Below, one piece after another: positions 1 to 8,289 of a stretch of 38,080 bases of DNA. The notes under the pieces are model-generated. The model was given only the letters and a program-made list of their open reading frames with translations. It did no database searches and had not been told where the DNA came from. Position 1 is the first letter of the stretch; each line of letters begins with the position of its first letter. The DNA lies in contig JACYMB010000083.1 of assembly GCA_015272205.1 (NCBI GenBank), forward strand, positions 1 through 38,080. The letters are read 5' to 3'. Source of the stretch: Synechococcales cyanobacterium T60_A2020_003 (GTDB taxonomy: Bacteria > Cyanobacteriota > Cyanobacteriia > RECH01). The position numbers and the translations under genes are program-made.

Positions 1-1017
1 TTCACGCTTAGTATCATTTGGGCGACCCAAGGCGTCACGTGGTCTTTCCTAGGTTGGACGGTGCGGCCTGGATCCGGGATTGGGGGAGCGTTTGTGTCTT
101 GGCTACTCTATTTCTGGGATCACACATCTTTTGCCTTTGCGCTGATTGCGTGGCCCATGATTTCCGCGTTCATTTCCACCATCCCCCGATTTCTAGATTT
201 AGATCGCTCCCAAGTTTTTCGGCTTCCGGGAGTGGAGCATCGCCAACAGCTCGCGACGTTGTATTTGACCTGTGCTGTGCTGAGCTGCTGGATTGGGTTC
301 CATTTCCTGGTGCAAAGCTGGTTATCAAGCTACCCCAGTCTAGTGCTAGACGATCCCCATTACAGTGCATTTGTAGTGAAGGTTGGAGAATCCTTTGCCA
401 AAGGGTTGCCCCCTGATTCCGTTGGAGTCGCGCTACTCTCGAACGCGGAGGAACGCCTAGTGCAGCAACTTCGGGGACGGCCTTGGACAGATACGGAACG
501 GTGGTTGATTGCGGAAAATCAGCGGGAGTTTAGGATTTTTCGGGAACAGGTGATGGCGGAGGTGCAGGCTCAAGCTCAGCCATCGCAGAACGACTCACCC
601 AGCCAGATGCTGTTTTGGAAGCGATCGCCCTCGGATGTACCACTCCAAGAATTTCCGTTTTGGACATTCCCAGCACCAGAGGTGGTCGATGTGAGTTCTG
701 AAAATGAGTATTTAATGAGCTTCACGACGAGTTGGAAGGGGCCTAGTTCTCGGCTTAGTGGGTTTTACTTGAACAGGCGTTGTGCGATCGCGGAAGTGCA
801 GCCGCCATCCCGATTGCCCTCTCCCCGTGAGTTTCTGCCGGAGCGTCTACCGAGACCCCAAGACTTCATCACCGGAAACGTTTCACCGGAAACCTTATTT
901 CCAGAGCGATCGCCCGATGCGGATCTGTTTCCTCCCGATCAACCCAGAGTTCCGAGAACCTCTGTCACTTGTGATCCCATTAGCGATGTGCAGTATTTTC
1001 GTAATTCACCGGGATAG
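1..1017 (+). CDS. FraD-like (DUF5357) membrane protein, 3' part
   Basis: The frame is open to the left edge, so the true start lies outside the window. The visible part has at least two hydrophobic segments (about bases 85-180 and 250-330) around a stretch with 'ISTIPRFLDLD', 'RQQLATLYL' and 'SSYPSLVLDD'. From memory this pattern matches the cyanobacterial DUF5357 family, which includes the septal-junction protein FraD of filamentous species. After the membrane part comes a charged helical region (about bases 430-600) and then a long Pro/Arg/Ser-rich tail with repeated 'PE-L-P' words. FraD has an N-terminal membrane part and a C-terminal periplasmic part, which fits. The family call rests on remembered consensus and could be wrong; membrane location is clear. 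A strong hairpin follows the stop. Confidence 0.5.
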   Translation, partial: FTLSIIWATQGVTWSFLGWTVRPGSGIGGAFVSWLLYFWDHTSFAFALIAWPMISAFISTIPRFLDLDRSQVFRLPGVEHRQQLATLYLTCAVLSCWIGFHFLVQSWLSSYPSLVLDDPHYSAFVVKVGESFAKGLPPDSVGVALLSNAEERLVQQLRGRPWTDTERWLIAENQREFRIFREQVMAEVQAQAQPSQNDSPSQMLFWKRSPSDVPLQEFPFWTFPAPEVVDVSSENEYLMSFTTSWKGPSSRLSGFYLNRRCAIAEVQPPSRLPSPREFLPERLPRPQDFITGNVSPETLFPERSPDADLFPPDQPRVPRTSVTCDPISDVQYFRNSPG

Positions 1018-1047
1018 GAGATCTGGGGCTAGTCATGCTTGAAAACG

Positions 1048-1082
1048 CGAATCGATAGGCAGTGTTGATGCCCATCGATTCG
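1048..1082. terminator. Hairpin after the FraD-like gene
   Basis: CGAATCGAT-A-GGC pairs with GCC-C-ATCGATTCG around a 9-base loop: 12 pairs with one A/C mismatch. It lies 30 bases after the upstream stop codon. There is no good T-tract on the plus strand, so it may be a weak terminator or an RNA-stabilising end. Confidence 0.4.
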
Positions 1083-1117
1083 GTAGCGTAACCTAAGTTT
1101 CGGAAACTCTTAAAACC

Positions 1118-1411
1118 TTACAAAACCTTTGTAAAGTCGTCTGAGCTTAGTTCCTTAACGGACGCATCGCAGACCTTAGCGATGAGATCTCCGTCAAAGC
1201 GAATGTTGACGTTACCGCCTTTGGCAGCGAGATCCAATTGACCAAATTTGGGATTGAAATCAAGACACAGAAGGTCTTTACAGCGCAATTTGCCAATCGC
1301 ATGAAAGCCCAGTTGCACGACCCCTGTGACCCACTTGTACTTGCTGTAGTAGCCGTCAGTGACAATGTAGCGAATCCAGGCTGGGAAACAGATCATGCAG
1401 TGGCGAAGCAA
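1118..1411 (-). pseudogene. Transposase remnant (DDE, IS4-like)
   Basis: The minus-strand frame reads '...FPAWIRYIVTDGYYSKYKW...LGFHAIGKLRCKDLL...'. This resembles the catalytic-core stretch of IS4-type DDE transposases, where a conserved 'RYLVADGYYAK' is followed by 'GLHLISKLR'. Only about 95 residues remain, with no upstream catalytic Asp or downstream Glu region, no terminal repeats and no ATG (the first candidate start is TTG). Its upstream edge runs into the truncated plus-strand gene, as expected if an element inserted there and later decayed. The call is from motif memory; the exact IS family is uncertain. Confidence 0.5.
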
Positions 1412-1428
1412 CCAAGCGCTATCGAGAT

Positions 1429-2190
1429 GTGGTGGCCTCGCGATTTGCGACGCTGTCGGAGATTGGCGAACTGAAGTTGGAGGCGTTTTTCCCAGCGGGG
1501 GGTGGAACAGACAACGGCGCGACTCTGGCTCATGTTACCGTTGCTCATGAATTAGATGAGTCCTTAAAACGACGGGTCTATGAGGGAAATCCTGAGTCTA
1601 TTTCTTTGGCTGCCATTGACCTCAAAACCCATGTGGGACGGTTGCGTGAGAATGACAAACAGATCTACGGCAAAACCCGTGAGTCTCCTTGGTGCGAACC
1701 CCGTGCGGCTTGTGGGGCGATCGTGGGAACCCTCAAAGACTATCATCCCGATAATTTGATTCACTGTCGCATTCGTAGTGATCTGGGTGAACGAAATTTT
1801 CAATACCTATCGAACAACTCTATTTTGACGGACGACGGCGTTGACATCACCATGGCCGTTGCCGCAATCATTGTTGCCATTCGCGGTATTCGAAATACGG
1901 CAATGGCGATCGCGCAAGAGATGGATGAACGGGGACTTGCTCACCTCACCGCAAGCACTACCGTCAATCGTCCCTCCCGCGATGATCTAGTGATCTATCT
2001 GGCTCGTGCCACTGTCTTCAACGGCAAAATCTGCATTCAAAGTCTGGGCACTGAGGCCAAGTTGTACGGTGGCAAACTGGTGGAGGAATACGCTGGCGAG
2101 AAGCGGTTGCAGCTTCGGTACTCTGATTGGGATTGTGATAATTTGCCCATTGAAGAACTTTCGTATAAGGTGCGGATGTCGGGATTATAG
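1429..2190 (+). CDS. Unknown protein, probably N-terminally truncated
   Basis: I do not recognise the family. The frame encodes a soluble, mixed-charge protein of about 253 residues with one Ala/Ile-rich stretch ('MAVAAIIVAIRGIRNTAMAI', about residues 140-159). The frame stays open upstream to about base 1363 and reads protein-like sequence ('KRYRDVVASRFATLSEIGEL') back to about 1400, where the opposite strand carries a transposase remnant. This suggests the gene lost its 5' end to an insertion or deletion. The GTG at 1429 or 1432 lacks a convincing ribosome binding site. It may be a pseudogene or a shortened gene. Confidence 0.4.
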   Translation: MVASRFATLSEIGELKLEAFFPAGGGTDNGATLAHVTVAHELDESLKRRVYEGNPESISLAAIDLKTHVGRLRENDKQIYGKTRESPWCEPRAACGAIVGTLKDYHPDNLIHCRIRSDLGERNFQYLSNNSILTDDGVDITMAVAAIIVAIRGIRNTAMAIAQEMDERGLAHLTASTTVNRPSRDDLVIYLARATVFNGKICIQSLGTEAKLYGGKLVEEYAGEKRLQLRYSDWDCDNLPIEELSYKVRMSGL

Positions 2191-2844
2191 GTTGGTCAAA
2201 ACGACTGATAGATGAATGATCGATTTTTAAGGATAGGCAGTCAGAAAGATGTGCCGTCATCGCAGTCGTTGAGAAAATCTACCGTGCGGAGTAGCGTAGA
2301 GATATCGTGAGATAGATGCTAATCACGGGTAAAAATTGAGAGACTATTGGGTATTCACTCACCTGACCCAAAAGCAGCGCAACCAAAATTTAGGACGTTG
2401 CTAAGCACAGGTACGAACTAAATATTCAAAGCTTCTCGTAGGGAAAAACGGTCGTTTTCTCCTATTCAAACTCATACCTCAATTCAACAACGCCAGATTT
2501 AGAGGGTATTTGAAAAGTCAATGGCTGTAATTATAAGCCTTCGTAGATCTCCCCTCCCCCCCTCTTGTTAAGGAGGGAACTGGCTCGAAAGTCCTCCTTG
2601 TTATAGACGCAAAGCAGCTTCCCGCAGGGTAGGGGGATCTAGAGGGGGCTACAACGCTTTCATCTATGACAGACAACTTTTGAGACATCCTCGTAGTCCC
2701 CTAAAGCGCTGGAGATATCTTTATAGTGATTTATTGCCTCAGTTAGAGCAATGGGGATAGCGATAGATGCTTGAGTAGGGTAGTCATGGATGTTCAACTC
2801 AAAACTGAGAACTTAAAATTCAAAACCAATATCAGATACTTGTA
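2191..2844. other. Gene-free region with MITE-like element
   Basis: About 650 bases without a supported gene. It contains the MITE-like element at 2502-2692, with polypyrimidine and polypurine runs inside it. The remaining AT-rich sequence shows no RNA gene or clear promoter that I can recognise. Confidence 0.5.
2502..2692. mobile_element. MITE-like element with imperfect terminal inverted repeats
   Basis: The left end GAGGGTATTTGAAAAGT (2502-2518) and the right end ACTTTTGAGACATCCTC (2676-2692) are imperfect inverted repeats: read inward, the right end is GAGGATGTCTCAAAAGT. The 191-base interior has no open reading frame and carries a C-run and a G-run that could fold on each other. Small size, terminal inverted repeats and no coding capacity fit a miniature inverted-repeat transposable element. 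No clear target-site duplication is visible. Confidence 0.55.
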
Positions 2845-3740
2845 ATGCGGCAAAAACCTACAGAACAACTTGGCTTTGTAGCAACCTGGTCGCTCGCCGT
2901 GGGAGGGATGGTTGGCGGTGGAATCTACACAGCCTTGGGAGTTGTGGTTGCGGTTGCGGTTCACTGGAGTTGGCTTAGCTTCTTAATTGCGGGGGGTGTG
3001 GCGTTAACAGCCGCCTACCGTTATGCATTTCTAGCCAACAAATTTGAGCAAGGCGGTGGAGCCTTTGAGTTCCTACGGGAAATCGGTCAGTTTGTGCCCA
3101 ATGCAAGGGTGACGGTGCAGATTCGGCTCCAGTCCGGCGATCACGATCCACTGGTTCTATCCGACTTAACCTACAAACAGGTTTCGGACTATCACCCACT
3201 TCCCGCAGGACGCTATACCCTAAAGGTGCAGGTTGGGGATCAAACACTGCTCCAATCCACCTACGGTTTAGCGGGGAGCGATCGCTATACCCTGACGCTC
3301 TATGGCATCCTGCCCGATCCAATTGACCCGAATCCTCATACCTGGATGGCTCAGCTCAAAGGTGTTTTGGGTGGAGTAGGTGCCCATGCGGTGAATGATT
3401 ATCTTCCGCAGATGATCGTGCTCCATGACAGGAGTAGTAGCCGACGGAGCGCCCTCAGGTTCGCCTCGTGCATCTTGCACCAGGAATGATGCCCCTTGTC
3501 TTGCAGCTTACGGAATCGTCTAACGTGCTGTTTTCTAAAACTCTGGCCTATCCGACCCCCAGTGCCGCAGAATCGGTGGATAGCAGGGTCACGGAGGTGG
3601 CGATCGCGATCCACGGAAACACCTCTGCGATCGCCTCCCAGGCGATCGACCTAAAACCCAGAACCCTCACCGATATCTTTGTGGTGGGCGGGCTGACGGC
3701 TCCCCGGTCTGCTGAAATTGTGATAGCGCCACCTACCTGA
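2845..3740 (+). pseudogene. Amino-acid permease / DUF4397 fusion with frameshift
   Basis: Residues 1-80 look like the start of an APC-family amino acid permease ('QLGFVATWSLAVGGMVGGGI', then a second membrane segment and 'ANKFEQGGGAFEFLREI'). At about residue 85 the sequence changes in frame to a soluble DUF4397 domain ('LSDLTYKQVSDYHPLPAGRY', 'YTLTLYGI'). The first frame ends at 3489, but a second DUF4397 unit continues in another frame from about 3450 ('PQVRLVHLAPGMMPLVLQL') to a stop at 3740. So a permease 5' end was joined to the body of a secreted DUF4397 gene, and a single-base indel lies near 3433-3452. The product is unlikely to be functional. A sequencing error could explain the frameshift but not the fusion. 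Confidence 0.75.
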
Positions 3741-3748
3741 AGCCTGCC

Positions 3749-5491
3749 CTAGTCCGAGGGGAGATGGCGTGAGAAGGCATAGATGCGCTGGGTTTCTAAG
3801 GTCGGCAGTGCGGAGGAAACAACTCCCCTTGATTCCGTCGTAGTATCCAGCTTGAAGATTTGGCGATCGAGCTGAATTTGTAGTCCTGTGAGGGGATCGC
3901 CTCCCGCTGATGCCAAAAACTCCACCTGACTCACAAACGGCCAAACGGCGATCGTGTCTAAATACTGCAATACAGCCTTCAAATAGGGATCGTCAGGCTT
4001 TGTCAACCAGTTCTCGCCCGATGGATTGGGCTGGTCTAGACCCAGGTGGAAAATAAGGGAAGATTGGCCGAAGATGGCGATCGCCACGGGTCTGGCTTCT
4101 TCTTGCAGTAAGAAATTTTTCTCACGGGCGAGCGATCGCAGCTTTTCTAACCGCCCATACCGCTGGGTTGTGGACGGCAAATCATCAGCCCACTGAAGGG
4201 CGATCGTCACCAAATAGGTTTGGAGGAGCAAATGCCCCAGTTTCTTAGCTTTTGTGTTCAAATAGCTGACGTTGTAAGATGTGGCCTCGATCAGTAACGG
4301 TACGCGATCGACAATTTCAATCCCGTAGCCTTTCAATCCCGCAATCTTTCGGGGATTATTGGTCACCAAACAAATTTGATTGACCCCCAAATCATTGAGG
4401 ATTTGTGCGCCGACGCCGTAGTTGCGCTGATCGGCTGGAAAACCCAACTTTTCATTGGCTTCAACGGTGTCTAGCCCTAAATCCTGGAGTGAATAGGCTT
4501 TGAGTTTGTTGATCAACCCAATGCCTCGTCCCTCCTGCCGCAGGTAGACCACCACACCCCGACCCGCATTCTCAATCATCTTCAACGCGGCCTGAAGCTG
4601 CATGCGGCAGTCGCACCGCAATGATCCCAAAGCATCGCCTGTTAAACATTCCGAATGCACTCTCACCATCACCGACTGATCGTGGAACGTTGCCGGATCA
4701 CCTTTTACAATGGCGAGATGCTCGGAGTTATCTAACGTATTGCGGTAGCCATAAATGCTGAAGTGTCCAAACTGGGTCGGCAAATCCGCTACCGCCTCCC
4801 GATGGATGAACCGCTCATGCTGGAGGCGATAGTTGATCAAATCAGCGATGCTGATCAGCTTAAGCTGATGATGACGCGCATAATCCACTAGTTCGGGCAG
4901 GCGTGCCATCGATCCATCGGGATTCTGAATTTCGCAAATTACGCCCGCGGGGTAAAGTCCTGCCAGGTTTGCCAGGTCAACCGCCGCTTCGGTGTGCCCC
5001 GCCCGTTTGAGCACGCCACCTTCGCGGGCACGCAGCGGAAAAATATGCCCAGGTCGGCGTAGATCGGTCGGTTTCGCATTCGGATTTAGAGCGATCTGGA
5101 TAGTACGGGCGCGATCGTCCGCTGAAATGCCCGTGCCTACACCTAAATGCAGTGCGCCATCAATACTAACCGTGAAGGCTGTTTGCTCGTTGCTGTCCTC
5201 AAACTCCCGTGGGTTCACCATCAAGGGAAGTTCGAGCTGATCCAGGCGATCGCCCGTCATGGCCAGGCAAATTAGTCCCCGTGCCTCAACGGCCATAAAA
5301 TTGATCATGTCTGGCGTTGCAAACTGCGCGGCGCAGATTAGATCTCCTTCATTTTCACGATTTTCATCATCCACCACCACAATGACCCGACCTGCCTTTA
5401 AATCAGCCAAGGCATCTTCGATCGAGTCAAATTCAAAAGAAGGGTCAAGCCATGCAGGGTTTGCACGATCTTCCAACGGTTTCGCGTCCAC
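3749..5491 (-). CDS. ribBA: Bifunctional riboflavin biosynthesis protein RibBA
   Basis: The N-terminal domain (about residues 20-222) is 3,4-dihydroxy-2-butanone-4-phosphate synthase: '[10 protein letters not shown]' at 41-50 and '[20 protein letters not shown]' from 146. The second domain (about 228-425) is GTP cyclohydrolase II, with zinc ligands C282, C293 and C295 in '[16 protein letters not shown]' and the 'RQEGRGIGL' segment. Together they supply both precursors of the riboflavin ring. A further 150 residues (about 430-580) form the C-terminal extension common in cyanobacterial RibBA, whose role is unknown to me. The start is GTG at 5491; AGGA lies about 11 bases upstream. The leader carries a duplicated 14-base motif. 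Length and motifs are intact. Confidence 0.97.
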   Translation of the reverse strand: MDAKPLEDRANPAWLDPSFEFDSIEDALADLKAGRVIVVVDDENRENEGDLICAAQFATPDMINFMAVEARGLICLAMTGDRLDQLELPLMVNPREFEDSNEQTAFTVSIDGALHLGVGTGISADDRARTIQIALNPNAKPTDLRRPGHIFPLRAREGGVLKRAGHTEAAVDLANLAGLYPAGVICEIQNPDGSMARLPELVDYARHHQLKLISIADLINYRLQHERFIHREAVADLPTQFGHFSIYGYRNTLDNSEHLAIVKGDPATFHDQSVMVRVHSECLTGDALGSLRCDCRMQLQAALKMIENAGRGVVVYLRQEGRGIGLINKLKAYSLQDLGLDTVEANEKLGFPADQRNYGVGAQILNDLGVNQICLVTNNPRKIAGLKGYGIEIVDRVPLLIEATSYNVSYLNTKAKKLGHLLLQTYLVTIALQWADDLPSTTQRYGRLEKLRSLAREKNFLLQEEARPVAIAIFGQSSLIFHLGLDQPNPSGENWLTKPDDPYLKAVLQYLDTIAVWPFVSQVEFLASAGGDPLTGLQIQLDRQIFKLDTTTESRGVVSSALPTLETQRIYAFSRHLPSD

Positions 5492-5546
5492 AGGACAGGT
5501 TCCTACAAATGGGTAACAGCTAAATGAAGTGTCTTACTGTCCATTG

Positions 5547-5576
5547 TATAGCTGTCCCTCTATATAGCCGTCCCTC
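5547..5576. repeat. Tandem 16-base repeat upstream of ribBA
   Basis: TATAGCTGTCCCTC (5547-5560) and TATAGCCGTCCCTC (5563-5576) recur with a 16-base period and one difference, 56-85 bases before the ribBA start. On the minus strand the nearer copy is followed by TATACAAT, a plausible -10 box, so the repeats could be activator or repressor sites in the ribBA promoter. Confidence 0.4.
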
Positions 5577-5595
5577 GTGGAGTGAGGAGAAATAC

Positions 5596-5621
5596 AAAAA
5601 CGGGACGATAATCTCGCCCCG
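5596..5621 (-). terminator. Second terminator downstream of ycf35
   Basis: On the minus strand CGGGGCGA-GATTA-TCGTCCCG is followed by TTTTT: an 8-pair stem with one mismatch and a U-tract. It lies between ycf35 and ribBA, behind the stronger terminator at 5678-5712, and would stop read-through into ribBA. Confidence 0.55.
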
Positions 5622-5677
5622 CAAATGTCTGATCTAATTTAAGTGAACTGAGGGCAAGGTTAAACCAAACCATCTCC

Positions 5678-5712
5678 AAAAAACGGGCTAGCCTGACCTA
5701 ACGGGCTAGCCC
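5678..5712 (-). terminator. Rho-independent terminator of ycf35
   Basis: On the minus strand GGGCTAGCC (5712-5704), a 10-base loop and GGCTAGCCC (5693-5685) form a perfect 9-pair stem, followed by a run of six T. It starts 27 bases after the ycf35 stop. Confidence 0.8.
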
Positions 5713-5738
5713 ACGAATTCGGGAACGCTCAGAGGAAC

Positions 5739-6092
5739 CTACTTTTGAACAACAAGCTTAACGTTAGCGTTCTGCAAGCCAGGACGCTTCACTTCAGCCA
5801 GGGTTTTGTTAACAGCGTATTTTTGATTGATGGAGTTAATTAACTCGGTCTGGTTGTGCTTTTTGGCAACACCCCATAGGTCTGCAACGAGATCAAAGGA
5901 ACCGTCTGCATTTCGAGACCAGCCTAGATCATATTCACCTTCGAGAACAGCAACGATGTCAGCACGAACGCGCTGACCGTTGTAGCCACGAACATCAGCT
6001 TCGGTCTTCACCGAGATACCGAGATCGCGCAGAGACGACTTCAAAATTTCAGCATCTGTGATTTTTGTGCGCAGAGTGCTAAAGTGAGACAT
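5739..6092 (-). CDS. ycf35: Ycf35 (DUF1257) protein
   Basis: A 117-residue soluble protein starting 'MSHFSTLRTKITDAEILKSS' and containing 'GYNGQRVRADIVAVLEGEYD', features of the DUF1257/Ycf35 family conserved in cyanobacteria and some plastids. The ATG at 6092 is chosen because AGGAGG (minus strand of 6101-6106) sits 8 bases upstream; a longer frame to 6134 adds unrelated residues. It lies downstream of ycf46 with a 142-base gap containing two hairpins. Ycf35 and Ycf46 are often neighbours. The biochemical role is unknown; the context suggests it works with the Ycf46 ATPase. Two terminators follow it. Confidence 0.9.
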   Translation of the reverse strand: MSHFSTLRTKITDAEILKSSLRDLGISVKTEADVRGYNGQRVRADIVAVLEGEYDLGWSRNADGSFDLVADLWGVAKKHNQTELINSINQKYAVNKTLAEVKRPGLQNANVKLVVQK

Positions 6093-6181
6093 TTGGATTT
6101 CCTCCTGTAGAGAAACCGAGAAAAACAACAACAACGATACGAAATGTAGAGGGTGCCGACAAGCGGCGTTTCTACCAAACC

Positions 6182-6228
6182 GCTAGCAAAATCGCTAGCC
6201 TTTCCTCCTGTTGGGAGCAGGAGAGAAA
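6182..6228. promoter_or_regulatory. Two hairpins in the ycf46-ycf35 spacer
   Basis: TTTCCTCCTG (6201-6210) pairs with CAGGAG-A-GAAA (6218-6228) with one bulged A. Next to it GCTAGC-AAAATC-GCTAGC type sequence (about 6182-6199) can form a 6-pair stem. They lie just after the ycf46 stop, have no U-tract and could be RNA processing or partial-termination sites that set the ycf35:ycf46 ratio. Confidence 0.35.
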
Positions 6229-6233
6229 GCTTT

Positions 6234-7760
6234 TTACGACTCCATTTGCATATACTCCGCAAATGAAGATGCCGCAGGTCGAGCCCGTTGCCGAGCCCAG
6301 TCTCTGAGTGCGGTGACCTGCTCATTCATGGTTCTAGACAGAGGCATGGTCGCCTTAATCGCTGCGATGATGTCGAGTTGACTAAACTCTCGATCCTGCG
6401 CGAACGCCTCATACATGGCTGCGATTAGCGCCTGCTCAATCTCTGCACCAGAGAACCCGTCACAAACTTTGGACAGTTGATCTAAATCAAAGCGACTAAT
6501 ATCTAACCGACGCTTCGATAGGTGAATGCGGAAGATATCTTGCCGCTCTTCAATCGTGGGGAGATCAACAAAGAAAATTTCATCAAAGCGTCCCTTTCGG
6601 AGGAACTCACCGGGGAGCCGCTCAACCCGGTTTGCGGTAGCCATCACGAACACTGGCGATGACTTTTCCTGCATCCAGGTTAGGAAGGAACCAAAAATAC
6701 GGCTAGAGGTGCCACCGTCGGAATCTGCCGAACCTGCACTGCCCGCAAACGCCTTGTCGATCTCGTCAATGAATAGGATCGCGGGTGAGATGGATTCTGC
6801 CGTCTTGAGCGCATTTCGTAAATTGGCCTCCGAACGTCCGACCATTGAGCCATCGTATACGCGACCCATATCGAGACGCAGCAGCGGCAGACCCCATAAT
6901 CGTGACGTTGTTTTAGCGATTAGCGACTTCCCACAGCCTGGAACCCCAAGGATCAGCATCCCTTTCGGCTGAGGAAGACCGTATTCCCGCGCACGTTCGG
7001 TGAAGGCATTCGAGCGTTGACGCAGCCACCGCTTTAATTCTTCCAAACCGCCAACAGAATCCAGAGTTTCATCTTCCTCAATAAACTCTAAGATGCCATT
7101 GCGGCGGATGAGCTGACGTTTTTCCGACAAAACGACATCAACTTCGGCCTCCGTTAATCGTCCAGCCGTGACCTGTGCCTTACGGTAGACCCGATCCGCC
7201 TCGTCTCGTGTCAACCCTAAAGCCGCTTTAAGCAACTTCTCACGCGCGTCAGTGGAGAGCCGACGAGTAGACCGCACCTGCTCAAGATGCTCCATGAGAA
7301 CCTGGTTCAGCTCTGACATGTCCGGCAACGGATAGTCGAGAACGGTCACTTCTTTCTCCAATTCGATTGGAACCTGCTGGACTGGAGACATAAGGACAAT
7401 CGCCTTATAAATCTCCTTTCGCTGAGCCTCCTTGAAACTGTGAATGGCATCTCTTAACCAACGAGTTACGGCAGGAGAATCGACGAAGGGGTGGAGATCC
7501 TTAAAAATGTATATACCAGATTCTTTCTGGCGAACCACCCACTCTATAGCGGCTTCTGGAGATACGGTGTTGTGCTGGGTGGTACCGCGGGGCTGACCAT
7601 ACTCTACAATGCCGTGGGTGACAGTCCACACAAACACGCGTCGCTGGGGCTTTGCCTGGGCTAGAGCCGCGATCGCCTGCTCGGTGCGCTCCTCCTCAGA
7701 CGTAACCAGGTAGATGAGGGGATATTGAGCTTTAATCAGTACACTTAGCTCTTCTTTCAT
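6234..7760 (-). CDS. ycf46: Ycf46 AAA+ ATPase
   Basis: A 508-residue protein. The N-terminal half (1-230) is the Ycf46-type domain, starting 'MKEELSVLIKAQYPLIYLVT'. The AAA+ module follows, with Walker A GVPGCGKS at 272-279, Walker B 'ILFIDEIDK' at 328-336 and a sensor/arginine-finger region around 'FLRKGRFDEIFF'. It is soluble. Ycf46 is conserved in cyanobacteria and red-lineage plastids; in Synechocystis the homologue has been linked to stress response and inorganic-carbon use (from memory). It is preceded by a small RHH gene 72 bases upstream and followed by ycf35, all on one strand, so the three are probably co-transcribed from the promoter near 8222-8251. Confidence 0.95.
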   Translation of the reverse strand: MKEELSVLIKAQYPLIYLVTSEEERTEQAIAALAQAKPQRRVFVWTVTHGIVEYGQPRGTTQHNTVSPEAAIEWVVRQKESGIYIFKDLHPFVDSPAVTRWLRDAIHSFKEAQRKEIYKAIVLMSPVQQVPIELEKEVTVLDYPLPDMSELNQVLMEHLEQVRSTRRLSTDAREKLLKAALGLTRDEADRVYRKAQVTAGRLTEAEVDVVLSEKRQLIRRNGILEFIEEDETLDSVGGLEELKRWLRQRSNAFTERAREYGLPQPKGMLILGVPGCGKSLIAKTTSRLWGLPLLRLDMGRVYDGSMVGRSEANLRNALKTAESISPAILFIDEIDKAFAGSAGSADSDGGTSSRIFGSFLTWMQEKSSPVFVMATANRVERLPGEFLRKGRFDEIFFVDLPTIEERQDIFRIHLSKRRLDISRFDLDQLSKVCDGFSGAEIEQALIAAMYEAFAQDREFSQLDIIAAIKATMPLSRTMNEQVTALRDWARQRARPAASSFAEYMQMES

Positions 7761-7832
7761 GGGATCATCAACCTATTTGAATAGAGACAGCGCAGACTGC
7801 AGAACAAAATCCCAACAGCTTATGGACATGCC

Positions 7833-8183
7833 CTAGCAGGGAACCAATTCTTCGCCTACAGGCTGACTAAGCTCAGAGGATACCGAACTAACGTTACGAA
7901 TCGACAGTTCATCATCCATCAACACACCGGGTTGGTCGCCGAGAGAAACCATATCTCCATCCCGTAGGACTAAGGAACTAGAACAATCGGGACAACTGTA
8001 AACCTGATGGGTTTGTCCGTGAGACGATTCTACCTCGTCCACCAAGGCAGGGTGATTCATGTAAAACACGATGGCCTTCTCTGCGATCGCCGACATGGGT
8101 TCCGAGGTAACCGCCGCCGTAATCTTGAGCTGTCGGTGGAGTTCGGGAGGTAGATAGAGTGTGACCTTTTGCTTGTCTTGCAT
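7833..8183 (-). CDS. Small ribbon-helix-helix protein upstream of ycf46
   Basis: A 116-residue protein. Residues 1-45 ('KVTLYLPPELHRQLKITAAV' and following helix) match a CopG/Arc-type ribbon-helix-helix DNA-binding fold: a short beta strand, then two helices. A middle 'CPDC' pair could bind metal, but only two cysteines plus one at the very C-terminus are present, so a full zinc ribbon is unlikely within one chain. The rest is acidic and Ser-rich. The gene order RHH-ycf46-ycf35 recalls the Synechocystis slr0373-slr0374 stress operon, though I cannot verify homology here. A perfect palindrome at the predicted transcription start suggests autoregulation. The start is the ATG at 8183. Confidence 0.75.
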   Translation of the reverse strand: MQDKQKVTLYLPPELHRQLKITAAVTSEPMSAIAEKAIVFYMNHPALVDEVESSHGQTHQVYSCPDCSSSLVLRDGDMVSLGDQPGVLMDDELSIRNVSSVSSELSQPVGEELVPC

Positions 8184-8200
8184 AGAACTACAAATGATAA

Positions 8201-8270
8201 ATACCCGGGTATGTAGACAACAGCATAGGAGGGATACCAGGAGACTGTCAAGCTGTCTTGCTGTCTTGAC
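8201..8270 (-). promoter_or_regulatory. Promoter and operator of the RHH-ycf46-ycf35 operon
   Basis: On the minus strand TTGACA (8251-8246), an 18-base spacer and TATGCT (8227-8222) form a sigma-70-type promoter. The perfect 12-base palindrome ATACCCGGGTAT (8201-8212) lies 9 bases after the -10 box, at the expected start point. Around the -35 box there are two adjacent copies of CTGTCTTG (8253-8268) and the inverted pair GTCAAG (8247-8252) / CTTGAC (8265-8270). These look like binding sites; which protein binds them is inference. Confidence 0.55.
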
Positions 8271-8289
8271 GGCATTTTTGTTACATTGC

